The notes beneath the pieces are model-generated. The model was given only the letters and a program-made list of their open reading frames with translations, had not been told where the DNA came from and searched no databases. 15,674 bases of DNA from JAWXCM01 sp034408745 (lineage in GTDB: Bacteria; Acidobacteriota; Terriglobia; Bryobacterales; Bryobacteraceae): assembly GCA_034408745.1 (NCBI GenBank), contig JAWXCM010000303.1:1-15674 (forward strand). The letters run 5' to 3'. How positions within the stretch are numbered: the first letter of the stretch is position 1; each line of letters opens with the position of its first letter. Of the stretch, positions 6,546-14,843 are shown in pieces. A program made the translations under genes and the position numbers.

Positions 6546-7526
6546 TCAGCGGAGCATCAGCCTGGGCTGTAGCACCACCCGCTTAAATGGGCGATCTGGA
6601 CTCGCGATGCGCTTCAGAACCAGTTGTGCGGCTTCAGTGCCCATCTCGTAGCTTGGCTGCGCCACGGTGGAGATGCGCGGCTCAAAAACGTCCAGCCACT
6701 CCGAATCGTCGGAACTCATGACCTCCACATCTTCCGGGCAACTCAGACCGCGCTCTTTCAAGGCTTTTAGCACGCCGGTCATCATGAGAAAGTTGGCCGT
6801 GAAAACGGCCGTCGGAGGCTGAGGCAAGTCAGCCAGTTTCAATGCTGCGTCATGGCCGCAAGACGCGGTCCAGTCGCAATGAATGACGTACCTCGCCGCG
6901 GTGGAGCCCCCAACCCGCTTCAGCGCGCGCTTCCAGCCCGCAACGCGTTCAGCGCTGCTGCTCAGGCCGGTCTGTCCATTTACCAGCCCAATGCGCCTGT
7001 GACCCTTCGAGGCAAGATGCGCCACAGCCAGTTCCGCTCCCAGAGTGTTATCGGCTGAAACGCTGTCGGCATCGAAATGGATCGGCAGGCGGCCGACAAA
7101 CACCAGCGGCTTGCGCTCCCGGGCGAGCGCCTGAACCTCAGGGCTCTCACCCGGGGCGACGAACAACAGGAGTCCGTCTACCTGTCTGGAACGAAACACG
7201 CCAACATAGCGCGATTGCTCCACCGGATCGTTATATGTGCTCCCGAGCAGCAGGGAGTAAGTCGCGCCCCGAAGCACGTCCTCCACCCCACGAACAACCT
7301 TCGCGTAGAACGGATTCGCGATGTCGGGAATGAGCATCCCGATGGTGCGAGTCCTGCGCATCTGAAGACCGCGCGCGAGTTCGTTGATGGTGTAATCGAG
7401 TTCGCGGACAGCCTCCAGCACTCGTTTGGTGAGTTCCGGACTGACAGCCGCGGTTCGGTTTAGGACTGTGGAAACGGTGTAGGTGGATACCCTGGCGCGT
7501 TTTGCGACATCGTAGATGGTCGGCAT
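6546..7526 (-). CDS. LacI-family transcriptional regulator
   Basis: A 326-residue regulator. The N-terminal helix-turn-helix reads MPTIYDVAKRARVSTYTVST with VLN following, the classic LacI recognition helix, then a hinge ELARGL with Leu54, the residue that in this family inserts at the central CG of the operator. The sugar-binding periplasmic-binding-protein-like domain begins RTIGMLIPDIANPFYAKVV and continues to the C-terminus. I chose the ATG at 7526 because the family consensus starts there. The frame is open to a TTG at 7658 but those 44 residues are not family-like. It probably represses sugar-catabolic genes and releases DNA on binding a sugar or sugar-acid ligand. It lies between the GH42-receptor pair and the DUF6282 gene on the same strand and may control both them and the site at 4304. 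Confidence 0.92.
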   Translation of the reverse strand: MPTIYDVAKRARVSTYTVSTVLNRTAAVSPELTKRVLEAVRELDYTINELARGLQMRRTRTIGMLIPDIANPFYAKVVRGVEDVLRGATYSLLLGSTYNDPVEQSRYVGVFRSRQVDGLLLFVAPGESPEVQALARERKPLVFVGRLPIHFDADSVSADNTLGAELAVAHLASKGHRRIGLVNGQTGLSSSAERVAGWKRALKRVGGSTAARYVIHCDWTASCGHDAALKLADLPQPPTAVFTANFLMMTGVLKALKERGLSCPEDVEVMSSDDSEWLDVFEPRISTVAQPSYEMGTEAAQLVLKRIASPDRPFKRVVLQPRLMLR

Positions 7527-7530
7527 CGCA

Positions 7531-7544
7531 GAAGCTTCAGTATA
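7531..7544 (-). promoter_or_regulatory. Possible -10 element and palindrome before the LacI-type gene
   Basis: On the minus strand TATACT (7544-7539) is a good -10 hexamer, but no good -35 stands 16-18 bases before it. It would start transcription only about 6 bases before the ATG, giving a nearly leaderless mRNA, in line with the absence of a Shine-Dalgarno. The 8-base palindrome GAAGCTTC (7531-7538) adjoins it and could be a regulator site. Confidence 0.3.
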
Positions 7545-7654
7545 GCGGTCCGGAAAGCCAACACGGTTGAGATGTCGACTTGCATTCGGACGCCACCGGT
7601 CAGTTTTCGCCAGAAAGCGCAGTGATCCGCGGTGCGCGCCCGATCCAGTTCTGA

Positions 7655-7668
7655 GCACCGAGCGGTGC
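7655..7668. repeat. Short hairpin after the GH42-like gene
   Basis: GCACCGAGCGGTGC is a 6-base perfect inverted repeat with a 2-base centre (effectively a 5-base stem, 4-base loop). It begins 4 bases after the GH42 stop codon on the minus strand. No T-run follows, so it could pause or mark the end of the receptor-GH42 transcript but is not a clear terminator. The rest of 7527-7671 shows nothing further. Confidence 0.3.
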
Positions 7669-7671
7669 CGT

Positions 7672-9843
7672 TTAATGCTGCAGCTTCACGACCGCCACAT
7701 TCCGGTCCCCCACCGTGAGGTCGACCCTCAGCCCACTGGCCTTTACCGCGTCCGTCCCCGGCTGCCAGACCTCGCTTGCCGACTTCACCGCGGCCATGCG
7801 AGTTCCATCCAGCGTGATGCTGACTTTCCTGGGCTCCCTGCCCGGGTTCACCACCCACAGGTAGTCGCCCCCGGCTCCGGAATGCAGACGCGCCTGGACA
7901 CCCGTTTCGCTTACCGTCATCAGCGGCTTGCGGCCAGCCCACGGCAACAGTCCCGCGAAGAAAGCACGCGTGGACGCTGCGTGATTCAGGAAGTACGACG
8001 CGCCCGGGAATGACCCCACCAGCAGCGTTCGCCCCTTACCCAGCTTATGTTCCACCGCGGCAACCGCGCCGTCGCTGTACTGTCCCGCTTTCTGTCCACC
8101 GGCGAGATCGTACTGCTGGAGAAAGAAACGTCCGCCCGCAGGCCGGCCAAGCACCTCGAGCTTCAGGTCGTCCAGCAGGTCTGGCGTGAACTCGACGTAT
8201 TTCTCTCGCGCACCGAACACTTCATCCAGCCCGAGGTTCGGCTGCTTTACGCCGACCTTGCCATGCTCGCCGAAATACCCGGGGAGTCCCTCACTGACCA
8301 GAGTGCCGCCATTCCGCACATACTCGGCCAGCTTTGCCGCGGTCGGACCCTTCAGGTGAATGGGATAGGGAAGGTAGACCAGAGAGTACTGACCGATATC
8401 GTCCACATGCACGAAGTCGGCCTGAATGTTGGAATCGAAGAACGCCTGATAGGCTCCGCGCGCCGATTCCGCATAGTGTTTCGTCGAGCCCTGCTGCACG
8501 AAGTTGAATACCTCGGACTCAGGTACGAACACAATACCGACATCGCCCTTTACCGGACGTGACTTCCACAGCTCCTGCCCGGCATTGGCCCAACGCGCCA
8601 CCTGCCCGGCCATTTCCGCCCTCGGAGTTACGCTGCCGTCCATAGCCATGGGGCCGAACGCGCCGAACAGCGGTCCGTCGAGAAGGGGTCGCCACCGCGG
8701 ATACAGGATGCCAGTGGCTCCGCCCGCCATCGAGATGAGGTTCCACAACCGCACGTCTTTCGCATCGGTGATACGCCCGTCTTCACGCGCCCGGCCGGTG
8801 ACCTGAGGTTGCATCCAGAGGGGTCCGGCCTGCGCTTCGGCGTGCCAGAACGGCTTGCCGCGCGAGCCCGCACGAACCAGGTCGACCGCGTGGAACTGCT
8901 TCCAGAGCTCACTGCCTTTGCGCGACGCCACCCATGTAAATCCCCACACATCCACCTGTGCCGCGGATCGCCACTCATTGTTCGCCGAGCTCGGCAAGGC
9001 CTCAAGGGTGGAAGCGACACCGTGCGCGGTAACCTTGTTCCGCTTGTCGAGCTTCCGAACCAGATCCACGCGCCACTGATGCAGCCGGTACTGGTTATCG
9101 ATACGGAACTCCATCCAGTCGAGGCTGTCCGGGTAGCCGCTGAAGTTGCGCGGCGGATGCACGTTGTCCCAACTCGCAAAGCTGTGGCGGTACCATGCCT
9201 TGCCCAGGTTCTCCACGGTCCCGTACTTTGCCTTCAGCCACTCACGGAATTTCTTCTGCGTCGCCTCGCAGTAGCAGAGCATTTTTGGCGGAGCACCGCC
9301 CGGCCACGAATGCTCGTTCCAGGTGTCCCACGCCCACATTGCTTTGTGGCCGCGATACCGCTCAATCAATTTCGTCAGGAAGCCTTCCGCGCGTTCCTTC
9401 ACATCTTCGTTGTCGAGGCACAAACCCGGAAAGCCGCCCGTGCCGCTCGAGCCGCCGACTGACGAGTGCACGATACTGTCATCAGACGCGTGGTAGCGGG
9501 CATGGGGGTATTTATCGAACATCCATTCGGGAGCGGCGGTGATCATTTCCGCCAGGGTTACCTTGATGCCGTTCTCGCCGGCAAGGTCCAGCATGCGGTC
9601 ATAGTCACTCCAGTCGAACTTATCGGGAGCTACTTCAATCGCCGACCACATCACCCAGTGCCGGAAGTTGTTGACGCCGATCTTTGCCGCCGTCGCATGG
9701 TCGCGGGCCCAGTCTTCCGGCGGAGGATTCGACTTCCGGAAGTAGACGGCTCCATAGGGGAACACAGGGTCTTCCGCGACAGCTCCAGCAGCCAGCAGTA
9801 CAACGGCAACAACAACAACGGCGGCAAGTACACGTGTGGTCAT
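7672..9843 (-). CDS. Secreted GH42-like beta-galactosidase family glycosidase
   Basis: A 723-residue protein with a signal peptide (hydrophobic residues 5-20, likely cut after AVA at 23). A GH42-type TIM barrel follows: FRHWVMWSAIEVAPDKFDW near 60-78, AWDTWNEHSW with the probable acid/base Glu177, and KPFWHAEAQAG with the probable nucleophile Glu336. A trimerisation/Rossmann-like domain (roughly 420-590: VGIVFVPES, GGTLVSEG) and a small beta C-terminal domain follow, as in GH42. It likely removes terminal beta-galactosyl or related sugars from oligosaccharides in the periplasm or outside. The ATG at 9843 has GGAGG 6 bases upstream and lies only 24 bases after the receptor stop, so the two form an operon. 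Substrate cannot be fixed from sequence: many GH42-like secreted members are uncharacterised. Confidence 0.85.
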   Translation of the reverse strand: MTTRVLAAVVVVAVVLLAAGAVAEDPVFPYGAVYFRKSNPPPEDWARDHATAAKIGVNNFRHWVMWSAIEVAPDKFDWSDYDRMLDLAGENGIKVTLAEMITAAPEWMFDKYPHARYHASDDSIVHSSVGGSSGTGGFPGLCLDNEDVKERAEGFLTKLIERYRGHKAMWAWDTWNEHSWPGGAPPKMLCYCEATQKKFREWLKAKYGTVENLGKAWYRHSFASWDNVHPPRNFSGYPDSLDWMEFRIDNQYRLHQWRVDLVRKLDKRNKVTAHGVASTLEALPSSANNEWRSAAQVDVWGFTWVASRKGSELWKQFHAVDLVRAGSRGKPFWHAEAQAGPLWMQPQVTGRAREDGRITDAKDVRLWNLISMAGGATGILYPRWRPLLDGPLFGAFGPMAMDGSVTPRAEMAGQVARWANAGQELWKSRPVKGDVGIVFVPESEVFNFVQQGSTKHYAESARGAYQAFFDSNIQADFVHVDDIGQYSLVYLPYPIHLKGPTAAKLAEYVRNGGTLVSEGLPGYFGEHGKVGVKQPNLGLDEVFGAREKYVEFTPDLLDDLKLEVLGRPAGGRFFLQQYDLAGGQKAGQYSDGAVAAVEHKLGKGRTLLVGSFPGASYFLNHAASTRAFFAGLLPWAGRKPLMTVSETGVQARLHSGAGGDYLWVVNPGREPRKVSITLDGTRMAAVKSASEVWQPGTDAVKASGLRVDLTVGDRNVAVVKLQH

Positions 9844-9867
9844 GTGGTTCCTCCGGAATGCTCAGGG

Positions 9868-12800
9868 TTAAAACAGAAACTTCAGGCCGAACTGAATCTG
9901 GCGTCCTGTGGCCTGCGATCCGGACATCTTACCGAACTCCGGATTATTGTCATTGCACGCCGAACCTGGCGTGCGTCCGATGCATGTCATCGACGGGCTG
10001 TTCGAACTGGGAAGCGTAAACGTAGGTGTGTTCATCAGATTGAACGCTTCTGCGCGGAGCTGGAAGCGGTATTTATCTGAAATGACGAATTGCTTAAACA
10101 GCGAGACGTCGAAGTTGACCGATCCCGGCCCGCGGGCGACGCGCCTGGCCGAATCGCCAAACAACTGAATCGGCGCGCCGGTGCTGCTGGGCACAGTGCC
10201 CGGCACGCGGAACGCAGCCGGGTTGAAGAAACCGTCCGGACCGCGGCCACTCTGCAGTTGAACCGGTTCTCCTTTTACCCGATCCGGCACATTGAATGTG
10301 TTGAAAATGGGTGGCAGCCGATTGGTGCGAATATCTGTGGGGAAGCCACCGCGCAGCGTTGTAATACCGTTCACCTGCCAGCCGCCGGCGATCAGGGAAA
10401 GAGGGCCTTTGCCGGACAGCCACGCCTTACCTGGTCCCCATGGCAATTCGTAGCCGTAGCTGAGGTTAAAGATGTGCGCCACGTCGATGGGAGCCAGTCC
10501 CTTTTCGCGTGAAAGGTTATATGTGTCAAGGGCGATGGAGGTGCCGCCGTTCTGGGTGAATGCGCTGGGCCCGGATCCGCCTTCCTCCATGTTCTTTTGC
10601 CATGTATAGTTCATCAGCAGGCTGAGGCCGGCGCGATAGCGCTGTTCCACTCGCAGATTAAATGCGTTGTAGTTGGACTTCGCCCGGGAGAATGTCGGAA
10701 TGATGGTGCCATTCACCATCGGATACGGACGCCGGCTTTGTACATTGCGGCCGTCCAGCGCGTACTCAAACGGGACCTGATTCACGTTGATAAACAGCGT
10801 GGCGAGATCTCGTCCCCGGGCTCCCTGGTACGACGTTTCCACCAGCAGACTCTCCGCCGGCTGAAACTGAATGGAGAAATTGTACTGGTGAAGCATCGGG
10901 AAACGGGCATCGTGCAGTCCCTGGCTGCGGATGGTTCGGGTAAGCGGCGCTGTGGCGCTGTAGGCCTCGAGAGTGGTGGTGGTCGGTCCAGCCTGGACAG
11001 GCGAGTTGATGGTGTACGGAGGAGCCACAGTGCGCTGCGCACTCACCACCGGTGCAATCAGGGCTGGCGTGTTCGGGTTGTTTCCGGCGATCTGCGTCAC
11101 TTCCTGGTTTTGATCGCGCAGACCGTAGAAGATGCCGTAACCGCCACGCAACACCCACCGGCGCCGCATTTGATACGCGAACCCGATGCGCGGCCCAATG
11201 TTATTGTGATCGCCATCCACAATAGCGCGTGAGTAGCCGTCTTTTCCGGGTACCGCGAACCGTACCTTGTCAAGGTCGAACAGGCCTCCGCGATCTCGAA
11301 TGTCAATCGGCTGCGTGTAGAGGTCGTATCTGAGGCCGAGGTTCAGCGTAAGTCGCTGGGTAAGTTTCCAGTCGTCCTGAAAAAAGAGGCCGACGTAGGC
11401 GTCCGCCTGGCGGCCCCAGTCCAGCATCTGCGTGCCCTGAATCAGGCTGGGAAAGCCCATCAGGAAATCCGCGAAAGGAGCTCCGGAACCCGGCGCATCG
11501 CTCGATGAAGAGAAGGTAGAGCCAAAGATGAACTGGCCGAAGAAGGGGTTTCCGCGCAGGTTGTCATAGCGATTTCGGCGGAAATCCGCGCCGAACTTCA
11601 TCGCATGACTGCCTTTGTTGAGGGAGATCGTGTCGGCGAAATGAAACCTGTTTTCGAAGTTCAAATCGCTGGAGCCGCCACCCCATCCATCGAATTGCGT
11701 TGAGCCTGTCGCTTCGCCGGAGAAGTTGAACGCGATGCCCGGGAATCCTTTCACCGGGAACGGGAAGAGTGCGACTTTGTTGTTCAGCGCGAACCCCGCG
11801 CCCTCATTCACGTTATCTACAAGGCGGCTGCCGTTGTGACGTGTATAACCAGCTCGAAATTCGTTCACCACTGCCGGCGTGAAGACATGAGTGTCGTTCA
11901 GGACCGCCTGGAAGATATCGCGAAACAGAGTATTGCTTCCGCCAATGAAGCCGTCGAAGGTACCCGGTTGTGGATTGGTCTGATTACTCTTCGAAACGCG
12001 TCCGAACAGGTTGTTCTTCGATGAGACCGCATGGTCGACGCGAGCGTCCCACTGATCCTGATCGAACCCGCGCGGAATCTGCCGGAAGAAATTTCTGGAC
12101 AGGCTGCCGGGTGCTCCGAAGTTCGGCTCCGGGATCAGTTTGAGTACGGCCGCCGAGGATGGATTGATCAGCGACGGCGGAATGATGGCGTTGGGAAACG
12201 GCGTGCTCACCACAGTGCCATTGGCAGCAAGACGGCGCGCGTTCGGATCGTAAATGGGCGTACGCAGCAGGGACAGGTCTCCGTTGCGGATTGCCGATGG
12301 CGGCACGCTGCCGATGCTTGAGGCTGAAGCCGTACGTTGCCGCGTGCCCTGGTAGTCACCGAAGAAGAATGTCTTGTTGCGGATAACACGGCCTCCGAAG
12401 ACACCACCAAACTGATTCTGTCGAAAGGCCGCCTTACGCAACCGTGCCGCGTTGGTAAAAAAGTTGTTGGCGTCGAGCTTATCGTTTCGCAGAAATTCGA
12501 ACAGAGTGCCGTGATAATCGTTGCTGCCGCTCTTGATCGCCGCGCTGATCACCGCCCCGGCGGCGTGACCAAACTCCGCTGAAAATGAGTTCGTCTTGAC
12601 CTTGAACTCCTGCACCGCATCGACGCTCGGCTGCAGCGCGACACCGTTGCGGCCGATGGATCCAGCGGTCACCGTCGTGTTGTTGTCCACTCCGTCCAGC
12701 AGGACTTCATTCGATGAGAATCGCCCACCCCCGGCAATGAACGGCAGATTCGTACCCATGCCCGCGACCGGCGTTGTGTTGCCGGCCAGCAGCCCGAGCG

Positions 12801-13251
12801 CGAAAGGGTTACGCCCGTTCAGCGGCAAATCCAGGATCTTCTTGTTTTCAATGACCTGTCCCAGAGACGAAGTGTCGGCTTCCAGAAGAGGGGTGGATGC
12901 GGTCACCTGAACGGTCTCAACCACGTCGCCAGGCGTAAGGGTCACACGCACTGTCGCGTTCTGGTCGACCTGTAGCGTGAACGAAGGCAATGTGGAACGC
13001 TTGAAACCCTTCGACTGTACGTTGATGGTGTACTCGCCGGCGGGCAGAAATGTCGCCATGAATTCGCCCCGGCCGCTCGCGGGTCCGGAACGGGTCAGTC
13101 CGGTGCCCTTGTTCGTGACACTTACCTCCGCGCCGGGTACGACAGCCTGTGTGCTGTCTTCGGCTACAACGTTGATCGTTCCGGATGCCGTTTGAGCGAC
13201 AGCGGGGATTGTTACGAGTGCAGCGAGCAGTATTATGACAACGGAGCGCAT
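9868..13251 (-). CDS. Large Oar-like TonB-dependent outer-membrane receptor
   Basis: A 1127-residue outer-membrane protein. It starts with a signal peptide (MRSVVIILLAALVTIPAVAQ), then a carboxypeptidase-regulatory-like beta-sandwich (about 22-105: GAEVSVTNKGTGLTRSG, GEYTINVQSKGFK), a plug domain beginning around VVETVQVTASTPLLEADTSS with LPLNGRNPFAL, and a long beta-barrel ending in an aromatic residue (GLKFLF), as outer-membrane proteins do. This layout is characteristic of Acidobacteria, where many paralogues occur and are thought to import glycans or peptides with TonB energy. I chose ATG 13251 over the in-frame TTG at 13269, because it begins a standard signal peptide; neither has a visible Shine-Dalgarno. 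It is the first gene of an operon with the GH42-like enzyme, which suggests import of an oligosaccharide. No SusD partner is present. Confidence 0.92.
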   Translation of the reverse strand: MRSVVIILLAALVTIPAVAQTASGTINVVAEDSTQAVVPGAEVSVTNKGTGLTRSGPASGRGEFMATFLPAGEYTINVQSKGFKRSTLPSFTLQVDQNATVRVTLTPGDVVETVQVTASTPLLEADTSSLGQVIENKKILDLPLNGRNPFALGLLAGNTTPVAGMGTNLPFIAGGGRFSSNEVLLDGVDNNTTVTAGSIGRNGVALQPSVDAVQEFKVKTNSFSAEFGHAAGAVISAAIKSGSNDYHGTLFEFLRNDKLDANNFFTNAARLRKAAFRQNQFGGVFGGRVIRNKTFFFGDYQGTRQRTASASSIGSVPPSAIRNGDLSLLRTPIYDPNARRLAANGTVVSTPFPNAIIPPSLINPSSAAVLKLIPEPNFGAPGSLSRNFFRQIPRGFDQDQWDARVDHAVSSKNNLFGRVSKSNQTNPQPGTFDGFIGGSNTLFRDIFQAVLNDTHVFTPAVVNEFRAGYTRHNGSRLVDNVNEGAGFALNNKVALFPFPVKGFPGIAFNFSGEATGSTQFDGWGGGSSDLNFENRFHFADTISLNKGSHAMKFGADFRRNRYDNLRGNPFFGQFIFGSTFSSSSDAPGSGAPFADFLMGFPSLIQGTQMLDWGRQADAYVGLFFQDDWKLTQRLTLNLGLRYDLYTQPIDIRDRGGLFDLDKVRFAVPGKDGYSRAIVDGDHNNIGPRIGFAYQMRRRWVLRGGYGIFYGLRDQNQEVTQIAGNNPNTPALIAPVVSAQRTVAPPYTINSPVQAGPTTTTLEAYSATAPLTRTIRSQGLHDARFPMLHQYNFSIQFQPAESLLVETSYQGARGRDLATLFINVNQVPFEYALDGRNVQSRRPYPMVNGTIIPTFSRAKSNYNAFNLRVEQRYRAGLSLLMNYTWQKNMEEGGSGPSAFTQNGGTSIALDTYNLSREKGLAPIDVAHIFNLSYGYELPWGPGKAWLSGKGPLSLIAGGWQVNGITTLRGGFPTDIRTNRLPPIFNTFNVPDRVKGEPVQLQSGRGPDGFFNPAAFRVPGTVPSSTGAPIQLFGDSARRVARGPGSVNFDVSLFKQFVISDKYRFQLRAEAFNLMNTPTFTLPSSNSPSMTCIGRTPGSACNDNNPEFGKMSGSQATGRQIQFGLKFLF

Positions 13252-13442
13252 GGCAGGAGTGTATATCAAATATGGTCACCAGCGTCCGAGGCCATTGACA
13301 CGCGCTGGCTGGCGGAAGCTTAGAAATCTGACGAGCCTGCATTCGCGCCGTGCCGCTCGTGTATCCGAAGTTGCGGCGGCGTGTCGGAGTTAAGGTGACC
13401 TGTGGCGACCACCCGGCCTCTCATGTGAAGGTGGAGTCTGGG

Positions 13443-13470
13443 TTCGATGTAGTGCAGACGGCGATATTAT
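13443..13470 (+). promoter_or_regulatory. Possible promoter of the PIG-L gene
   Basis: TTCGAT (13443-13448) and TATTAT (13465-13470) are separated by 16 bases, with a Shine-Dalgarno-like AGAGAGG before the ATG at 13507. This is a moderate match. The rest of the 255-base divergent gap (13252-13506) shows a 6-base inverted repeat (CCAGCG/CGCTGG, 13279-13308) and no clear receptor promoter. Confidence 0.35.
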
Positions 13471-13506
13471 GGGTGGCAACTCGTCAGGAGAAGAGAGGAT
13501 TCTGGA

Positions 13507-14448
13507 ATGAAGAGACTAGTCAGTAGTCGGGGTCTGATGCTCGCAGCATCGATCACGGTGGGTGTCCTGCTGGGAACCACAGTGGTCGGCCTGCGGCCGC
13601 AAGTCGCGTTTGCACAGGCTCAGGCTCAGAGCGATGGCAAACTGCGGATCATCATCTTTGGGGCACACCCGGATGATGCCGAGTACGCAGGAGCGGGCGT
13701 AGCGATGAAGTGGGCCAGGGCGGGCCACCACGTCAAGCTCGTGTCGGCCACCAACGGCGACATCGGTCACTGGCAGAGCGCGGGCGGACCGCTGGCGCAG
13801 CGACGGCTCAAGGAAGTGCTCGAGGTGGCTCGCAGGCTCGGCGTCACCACAGAAGTGGTGGACATTCACGACGGAGAGATTACACCGACGCTGGAAAACC
13901 GCAAGATTATTACGCGGCTTATCCGGCAGTGGAATGCCGATGTTGTGATTGTCAACCGGCCCAATGACTATCACCCGGATCACCGATACACTTCGATCCT
14001 GGTGCAGGACTCGGCTTATATGGTGACGGTGCCTTTCTTTGCTCCCGATATACCGATTCTGAAAAATAATCCGGTGTTCCTGTACAGCCCGGACCGATTC
14101 GAGCGACCCAACCCGTTCCGGGCCGACGTGGCCGTGGCTATCGATGAGGTGATGGAGCCGACGCTCGACGCCTTGCTGGTGATGGAATCGCAGATCCATG
14201 AAGGTGGAGCAAACGGGTACGAGGGTATCTTCCCTCAGGACCCCACAGGGCGGGCGCGCCGCGCGGCCGAGGTACGAAAGAACTTCGCCGCGCGATATGC
14301 AGGGATCGCCAACCGGTATCGGGCCGCGTTGATCAGTCGATATGGTCAGGAGAAGGGTCAGAAGGTCCAGTACGCACAGGCTTTCGAGTTGTGTGAGTAC
14401 GGAAGGCGTCCCTCTCCGGAAGAGCTGAGCAAGATGTTTCCCTTCTGA
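13507..14448 (+). CDS. Secreted PIG-L/LmbE family deacetylase
   Basis: A 313-residue metal-dependent N-acetyl-sugar deacetylase family member. A signal peptide covers about residues 1-36 (cleavage after AFA). The PIG-L zinc motif is GAHPDDAE (His54, Asp57), followed by TNGDIGHW, DGEITPTLENRKII, NRPNDYHPDHR (His156 and His159, completing the metal site) and SPDRFERPNPFRADV. Known relatives (MshB, BshB, LmbE, PIG-L) remove acetyl from GlcNAc-type conjugates in the cytoplasm. This one is exported and common in Acidobacteria and Planctomycetes, so its substrate may be an exogenous amino-sugar compound (inference). Start supported by AGAGG 8 bases before the ATG. Divergent from the receptor operon, with no shared operator seen. 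Confidence 0.9.
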   Translation: MKRLVSSRGLMLAASITVGVLLGTTVVGLRPQVAFAQAQAQSDGKLRIIIFGAHPDDAEYAGAGVAMKWARAGHHVKLVSATNGDIGHWQSAGGPLAQRRLKEVLEVARRLGVTTEVVDIHDGEITPTLENRKIITRLIRQWNADVVIVNRPNDYHPDHRYTSILVQDSAYMVTVPFFAPDIPILKNNPVFLYSPDRFERPNPFRADVAVAIDEVMEPTLDALLVMESQIHEGGANGYEGIFPQDPTGRARRAAEVRKNFAARYAGIANRYRAALISRYGQEKGQKVQYAQAFELCEYGRRPSPEELSKMFPF

Positions 14449-14574
14449 AGACAGCCAGTCTGCCACCGAGGTGTATTGCCCGAAAACGGCGCCTGCGGAA
14501 GATGGGACGCAATTCTTCCGTTCTCTCCGGGCCACACCGCATGCCCGACCGGGGCGGTGACACACTATAGGTAT

Positions 14575-14838
14575 ATGTCAGGCCATCTGCACGCGGGCCG
14601 CAGCCCGCATTCCACCCCTCGGGACTATTCGAAGACTCCGCTGAACGTTTACTGGGAGATGACGCAGGCGTGCGCGCTGGCCTGCAGGCATTGCCGGGCT
14701 GAGGCGGTCCCGATGGCGCATCCCGACGAGCTCGGGACGGCCGAGGGGATGGACCTGCTGCGGCAAATCGCGGAGTTTGGCGACCCACTGCCGCAGTTGA
14801 TCCTGACGGGCGGGGACCCGCTCGCCCGTGCCGATCTG
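14575..14838 (+). CDS. Radical SAM protein (TIGR04053-like), 5' part only
   Basis: The ATG at 14575 opens a frame reading like the start of a radical SAM/SPASM protein of the TIGR04053 or heme-biosynthesis-like group: YSKTPLNVYWEMTQACALAC (residues 18-37) with the CxxxCxxC cluster ligands Cys33, Cys37 and Cys40, then RHCRAEAVP, ELGTAEGMDLL and LTGGDPLARADL. After Leu88, at the GAATTC site, the resemblance ends: the expected barrel strands and C-terminal SPASM Cys region are absent, so about 300 residues are missing. An AGGT lies just before the ATG. A TTG at 14476 is in frame but its extra residues are not family-like. The acidobacterial gene appears cut by the join. Confidence in the family is high, in the exact subgroup moderate. 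Confidence 0.8.
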
Positions 14839-14843
14839 AATTC
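14838..14843. other. GAATTC site at the junction of unlike sequences
   Basis: The six bases coincide with the point where the radical SAM homology ends and the RDD-like tail begins. Three other GAATTC sites occur inside the window (near 1999, 3149 and 13058), so the motif alone is not proof, but its exact position here suggests ligation of two fragments. Confidence 0.6.

Noticed and set aside
5711..6586. 291-codon plus-strand frame
   Set aside because: Antisense to the DUF6282 gene, which has ordered metal-binding motifs.
7527..7658. 44-residue N-terminal extension of the LacI-type protein
   Set aside because: The family consensus begins at MPTIYDVAKRA; upstream residues are unrelated to any LacI N-terminus and would start at TTG.
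7655..7668. Intrinsic terminator after the GH42-like gene
   Set aside because: Short stem without a T-run; kept only as a weak hairpin.
13516..14565. 349-codon minus-strand frame
   Set aside because: Antisense to the PIG-L gene; the plus strand has a signal peptide and both zinc motifs.
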